64,000 nucleotides of DNA, taken from positions 10,090-74,089 of the forward strand of contig CAZTJR010000014.1 of the NCBI GenBank assembly GCA_964613795.1, given 5' to 3'. The notes beneath the pieces were generated by a model that did not search any database, had not been told where the DNA came from, and saw only the letters and a program-made list of their open reading frames with translations. This DNA is from Chromatocurvus sp964613795. Its GTDB lineage: Bacteria; Pseudomonadota; Gammaproteobacteria; Pseudomonadales; Halieaceae. Both the position numbers and the translations under genes were made by a program. Shown here piece after piece: positions 60,627 to 64,000 of the stretch (within the stretch, counting starts at the first letter, position 1; the number at the start of each line of letters is the position of its first letter).

Positions 60627-61504
60627 GGCCAGAAGAATGGCAGTCCCGGGGGCAACTGCGAAGCCATGACGGCTACCGGCTGTTCGTGATTGACGAGGGA
60701 ACGGTAGCGCAGGAAACGCTATTACTGATTCACGGGTTCCCCACTGCGAGCTGGGACTGGCACAAAATCTGGCCGACTCTGCGGCAGAGCTACCGCGTTG
60801 TCGCAATGGACATGCTGGGCTTCGGCTTTTCTGACAAGCCGGCGACGCATCGCTACAGCATTCACGACCAGGCAGACCGCGTCGAGCATGTCGTGAAGGA
60901 CCTCGGTCTCGAGCGCTTTCACGTCCTTGCCCATGATTACGGCGACACCGTTGCCCAGGAACTGCTGGCTCGTCAGAACATGGGCACGGGTGCGGGTAAA
61001 TGGCTGTCGGTCGGTTTTCTCAACGGCGGCCTGTTCCCGGAGACACACCGCGCACTGCTCACGCAGAAGCTGCTGCTCAGCCCACTCGGACCGCTGGTCA
61101 ACCGGCTGTCCGGCTACAACAGCTTCTCGCGGGCCATGGGCCGAGTATTCGGCGCTGATACGCAGCCGGACTCACAGGAGCTGGCCGACTTCTGGTCGCT
61201 TATTGAGCACAATCAGGGCCGTCATGTCTTCCACAATCTGATTACCTACATGCGCGACAGACGCCGGCATCGCGACCGCTGGGTCGACGCCATCCGGCAT
61301 TCGATCGTGCCCGTGGCGCTGATCAACGGGTCGGCCGACCCGGTCTCCGGTGCGCACATGGTCGCGCGGTTCCGCGAACTTCAGCTGCCTCTGGCCTACC
61401 TCGCTGAGCTCCCCGGCATAGGGCACTACCCGCACACGGAGGCAGCGCAGGCAGTGGTCGAGCACTACCTGGCCTTTCTCGAGACGATCAATCCTCGAGC
61501 TTGA
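60623..61504 (+). CDS. alpha/beta hydrolase, epoxide-hydrolase/dehalogenase-like
   Basis: The 293-residue protein has the oxyanion segment IHGFPTASWDWH, a nucleophile elbow AHDYGDT with Asp as nucleophile, and GIGHYPH with the catalytic His. Asp-nucleophile enzymes of this type are epoxide hydrolases or haloalkane dehalogenases. The ATG overlaps the sulfatase stop by 4 bp, so the two are probably co-translated. The end overlaps the convergent reductase gene by 17 bp. The substrate is unknown. Confidence 0.82.
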   Translation: MRPEEWQSRGQLRSHDGYRLFVIDEGTVAQETLLLIHGFPTASWDWHKIWPTLRQSYRVVAMDMLGFGFSDKPATHRYSIHDQADRVEHVVKDLGLERFHVLAHDYGDTVAQELLARQNMGTGAGKWLSVGFLNGGLFPETHRALLTQKLLLSPLGPLVNRLSGYNSFSRAMGRVFGADTQPDSQELADFWSLIEHNQGRHVFHNLITYMRDRRRHRDRWVDAIRHSIVPVALINGSADPVSGAHMVARFRELQLPLAYLAELPGIGHYPHTEAAQAVVEHYLAFLETINPRA

Positions 61505-62663
61505 ACGTGAGCCCGGCGTTCTGCCGCAGGCGCGCAATCAGCGCCTCACCCATGGCCGCCGCCGGCGTCCAGATTCCCCCGCCGGCGAGAGACGGATTTT
61601 CCAGCAGACAGACGGCACTCTCGGCGATCATCTTGCTGGTCGAGCCATAGCCCGGATCGCGGTCGCCGCTCACGCTGGCTTTCAGCATTTCTCCCTGTGG
61701 GGACGTTCCCACAAACAGGACCTCGTAATAACCGCTCTCGCGCTCTTCCGGGGAGGGGCCCTCACCCGGCTGGCGGGTGCTCTCAGCCATCGACTTATCC
61801 GCGGCCACAGCCTTTGCCATGGCCTCGCCATCCTCTCCGGGGCCGGTCAACAGCATCTCGTCGTAGGTGAAGTCCTCACCATAATCGTGACCGAGAAGGT
61901 AATTCGAGCGGTGGATGTTCTTGGTGTTGATCGTCGCCATAACAAAGGGAGCGGACCAGCTGTCAAGATCCTCTTCGTGTACGGGCTTCGTGCCGGGCGG
62001 CTGCTCAGGACCGGTGAATTCCTGCGTCAGTGAAAAGGGGTCCATGAGCACCTTGACCAGCTCCGGCCGCTCTGCCGCCGCTGCCATGGTGGCCTTGAAG
62101 CTGGCAAGCGTACCGCCGGAAAACGTCCCTTTCATGGCCCGGACACGCCCGCGCACACGCGGTAGCGCATGACCGAACTGCTGTTGCGCCGCCTGCTGCA
62201 GGAAATAGACGCCAAGATCGAAGGGGATGGAGTCGAAGCCGCAGGAGAACACAATGCGCGCACCACTGCGGGAAGCTGCCTCGCCGTGGGCTGCAATCAT
62301 CTCGTGCATCCAGGCAGGCTCGCCACACAGATCCACATAGTCCGTGCCCGCCTCGGCGCAGGCCGCCACCAGGTCGGACCCGTAGAGCTGATACGGACCC
62401 ACGGTTGTCAGCAGCACGGCCGTGCGATCAACCATGGCCCGCAGCGAATCTGCACTGTCGGCATCGGCCACAACAAAAGGAACCCCGGAGCCAATGCCCA
62501 GCTCATCTCTGGCGCTGGCAAGTTTGTTCTCGCTGCGACCCGCCATTGCCCAGTTGAGCGTGCCGCCGACACCGTACTGTCTGTTCAGATAATCGCAGAC
62601 CAGCCTGCCGGTATAGCCGGTGGCACCGTAAACGACGAGATCGAACTCCTGATTGTCACGCAT
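61488..62663 (-). CDS. saccharopine-dehydrogenase-like NAD(P)-binding protein
   Basis: The 391-residue protein begins with LVVYGATGYTGRLVCDYL, a Rossmann nucleotide-binding loop, and has the typical GPYQLYGSDLVAACAEAGTDYVDLCGEPAW segment. It resembles trans-acting enoyl reductases of mycobacteria and related saccharopine-dehydrogenase-like proteins; lysine metabolism is unlikely. AAGGAA precedes ATG 62663. It follows the RimK-RCK_C gene by 74 bp. Its substrate is unknown. Confidence 0.82.
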   Translation of the reverse strand: MRDNQEFDLVVYGATGYTGRLVCDYLNRQYGVGGTLNWAMAGRSENKLASARDELGIGSGVPFVVADADSADSLRAMVDRTAVLLTTVGPYQLYGSDLVAACAEAGTDYVDLCGEPAWMHEMIAAHGEAASRSGARIVFSCGFDSIPFDLGVYFLQQAAQQQFGHALPRVRGRVRAMKGTFSGGTLASFKATMAAAAERPELVKVLMDPFSLTQEFTGPEQPPGTKPVHEEDLDSWSAPFVMATINTKNIHRSNYLLGHDYGEDFTYDEMLLTGPGEDGEAMAKAVAADKSMAESTRQPGEGPSPEERESGYYEVLFVGTSPQGEMLKASVSGDRDPGYGSTSKMIAESAVCLLENPSLAGGGIWTPAAAMGEALIARLRQNAGLTFKLED

Positions 62664-62737
62664 AGCTGATTCCTTGCCTGGTTTTGCCTGAGAACCCACG
62701 CGTCGCGCGGGCGTTAATGACCTGTCGCAGCGGCCGT

Positions 62738-63940
62738 TCAGAGCCCATCTGCCTGCGCCTGCTCCGACTCCAGCTGTGACACTGCCGGTCTGCGCCGCCG
62801 CCGGGTGCGAGCCGGTATCATATCGCGCATCGCTTCAAGCTTGCCGAAACAGAGCAGCTTATCGCCAGCCTCCAGCAGTCGGTCCTTGCGAGGGTTGGGA
62901 ATGACTTTCGCGCCCCGGTACAGTGTCAGCACGTTGATGTCGTGCTCAGAGAGACCGGTCTGGGTGATCGTCTGATCGACAAAGTTGGAGCCCTCGGGCA
63001 CATAGATTTCGCTGACGCCGTAGCCCTTGCTCACGGTAAGACGCTGGCGCACGTCAATTTCCGGGAAGTCCACCTGTGCAGCAATGTAGTCGATCACGGC
63101 GCCCGCCACGTCCAGCCCGGTGCAGGTTTCAATGCCCTCAAGCCCGGGTGACGAATTCACTTCCATTACCTGCGGACCATTCCTGCCCTCGAGCATGTCG
63201 ACACCGGCCACGCGCAGTCCCATGATCTGTGTGCAGCGCACCGCCGTCTCCGCGTAACGCTCATCAAGCTCCACAGGCTCGGCAATCCCCCCCCGATGCA
63301 CATTGCTGCGAAACTCCTGGCCCTGGGCGACACGACGCATCGCCGCAATCACGCGATCGCCGACAACGAAAGCGCGAATATCCCGGCCCTTACTCTCCGC
63401 TACGAATTTCTGGATCAGCACGTTCTGCTTCTGGCTTTGCAGCAGCTCGATAATAGATTCCGCCTGTTTTACCGATTCCGCCAGCAGTACACCGATACCC
63501 TGGGTCCCCTCGATCAGCTTGATGATCACAGGCGCACCACCTACCCGCTCAATCGCAGGGATGACATCTTTCTTGTCGCGCACGAAGGTGGTCCGGGGTA
63601 TGCCGATATGATGACGGCTGAGTATCTGCAGGCTGCGCAGCTTGTCGCGGGAATTACTGATGCCGTGGGCGGTATTCGCGCAGAACACGTCCATTTCCTG
63701 GAATTGCCTGACCACGGCCGTTCCGTAATAGGTGATTGAGGCACCGATTCGCGGCAGCACGGCGTCATAACTGCTGAGGTGCTTCTGACGATAGAAGAGA
63801 TCCGGAGAGCCCTGGTCCAGATCAATGGCGAATTTCAGTGTGTTCAGCACCTTGACGCGATGGTCGCGCTGCAGTGCTGCCTCCCTCAACCGACGGGTGC
63901 TGTAGGCATTCGGCGCACATGAGAGAACAGCAAGCTTCAT
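62738..63940 (-). CDS. RimK-family glutamate ligase fused to an RCK_C (TrkA_C) domain
   Basis: The 400-residue protein has a full RimK part (PRIGASITYYG, KLIEGTQGIGVLLAE, MEVNSSPGLEGIE) over residues 1-290, then an RCK_C domain at about 305-380 (SEIYVPEGSNFVDQTI, INVLTLYRGAKVIPNPRKDRLLEAGDKLLCFG), and a short Arg-rich tail. RCK_C domains bind small ligands in potassium channels and transporters, so it may sense a ligand. GGAG precedes ATG 63940. The window also encodes a standard RimK at 9207. What it modifies is unknown. Confidence 0.88.
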   Translation of the reverse strand: MKLAVLSCAPNAYSTRRLREAALQRDHRVKVLNTLKFAIDLDQGSPDLFYRQKHLSSYDAVLPRIGASITYYGTAVVRQFQEMDVFCANTAHGISNSRDKLRSLQILSRHHIGIPRTTFVRDKKDVIPAIERVGGAPVIIKLIEGTQGIGVLLAESVKQAESIIELLQSQKQNVLIQKFVAESKGRDIRAFVVGDRVIAAMRRVAQGQEFRSNVHRGGIAEPVELDERYAETAVRCTQIMGLRVAGVDMLEGRNGPQVMEVNSSPGLEGIETCTGLDVAGAVIDYIAAQVDFPEIDVRQRLTVSKGYGVSEIYVPEGSNFVDQTITQTGLSEHDINVLTLYRGAKVIPNPRKDRLLEAGDKLLCFGKLEAMRDMIPARTRRRRRPAVSQLESEQAQADGL

Positions 63941-64000
63941 AAAGAGTCTCCACAGAAAACACGCAGCTCGGGAGTGGCTGGATAACATTGATAACCGCTA

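Overview
The window looks like chromosomal DNA of a marine, moderately halophilic gammaproteobacterium, possibly of the Halieaceae/OM60 type. The grounds are gene content only: fatty acid cis/trans isomerase, RhlE, MsbA with LPS-core genes, YqjD/E-like proteins, a BCCT carrier and a fused glucosylglycerol-phosphate synthase/phosphatase. The genus is a guess. The DNA is GC-rich and tightly packed. Many genes overlap by 1-20 bp, and GTG starts are common. I see no rRNA, tRNA, CRISPR array, phage or insertion sequence.

Layout. 1-5 kb: a left-truncated, Pat-like acyl-CoA synthetase domain protein divergent from an HDAC-family deacetylase, then an Atm1-like ABC exporter, a split YeeE/YedE transporter and a TerB-like protein. 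5.5-8.1 kb: a TonB-dependent receptor of zinc-uptake type with His-rich loops, a strong terminator behind it and a small His/Cys protein in front. 8.4-11.2 kb: a tight operon of an EncFtn-like ferritin, a retropepsin-like RimB-family protein, RimK and an AspA-family deacylase. 11.2-15.5 kb: an RND adaptor and pump. 15.6-22.3 kb: cold-shock protein, RhlE helicase, acetolactate synthase-like enzyme, PerM-family protein with three YqjD/E/K-like membrane proteins, and an isochorismatase-family hydrolase. 22.5-32 kb: VanZ-like and UbiA-family proteins, then an envelope cluster (msbA, ELM1-like, glycosyltransferase, YrbL-like kinase, methyltransferase, and on the other strand an LpxL-like acyltransferase, polysaccharide deacetylase and sulfotransferase).

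32-42 kb: creatininase-family protein, PLP sulfur-amino-acid lyase, cti, a lipoprotein metalloprotease, a thioesterase and the tdh-kbl threonine degradation pair. 42-46 kb: an osmolyte module with a GH13_18 phosphorylase and a fused HAD phosphatase/GT20 synthase, best read as glucosylglycerol turnover. 46-50 kb: MAPEG protein, AidB-like acyl-CoA dehydrogenase, a small membrane protein, NnrU and an orphan solute-binding protein. 50.3-58.7 kb: a five-gene minus-strand unit of BCCT carrier, porin, PotD-like binding protein, P-type ATPase and DUF2855 protein. 58.8-64 kb: a membrane-anchored sulfatase with a hydrolase, a saccharopine-dehydrogenase-like reductase, and a second RimK fused to a C-terminal RCK_C domain.

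The most unusual points are the ferritin/RimB/RimK/AspA operon, the RimK-RCK_C fusion, the Pat-like/deacetylase pair, the glucosylglycerol module and the BCCT/porin/ATPase unit. All functions are read from sequence and remembered family motifs; no search was run.
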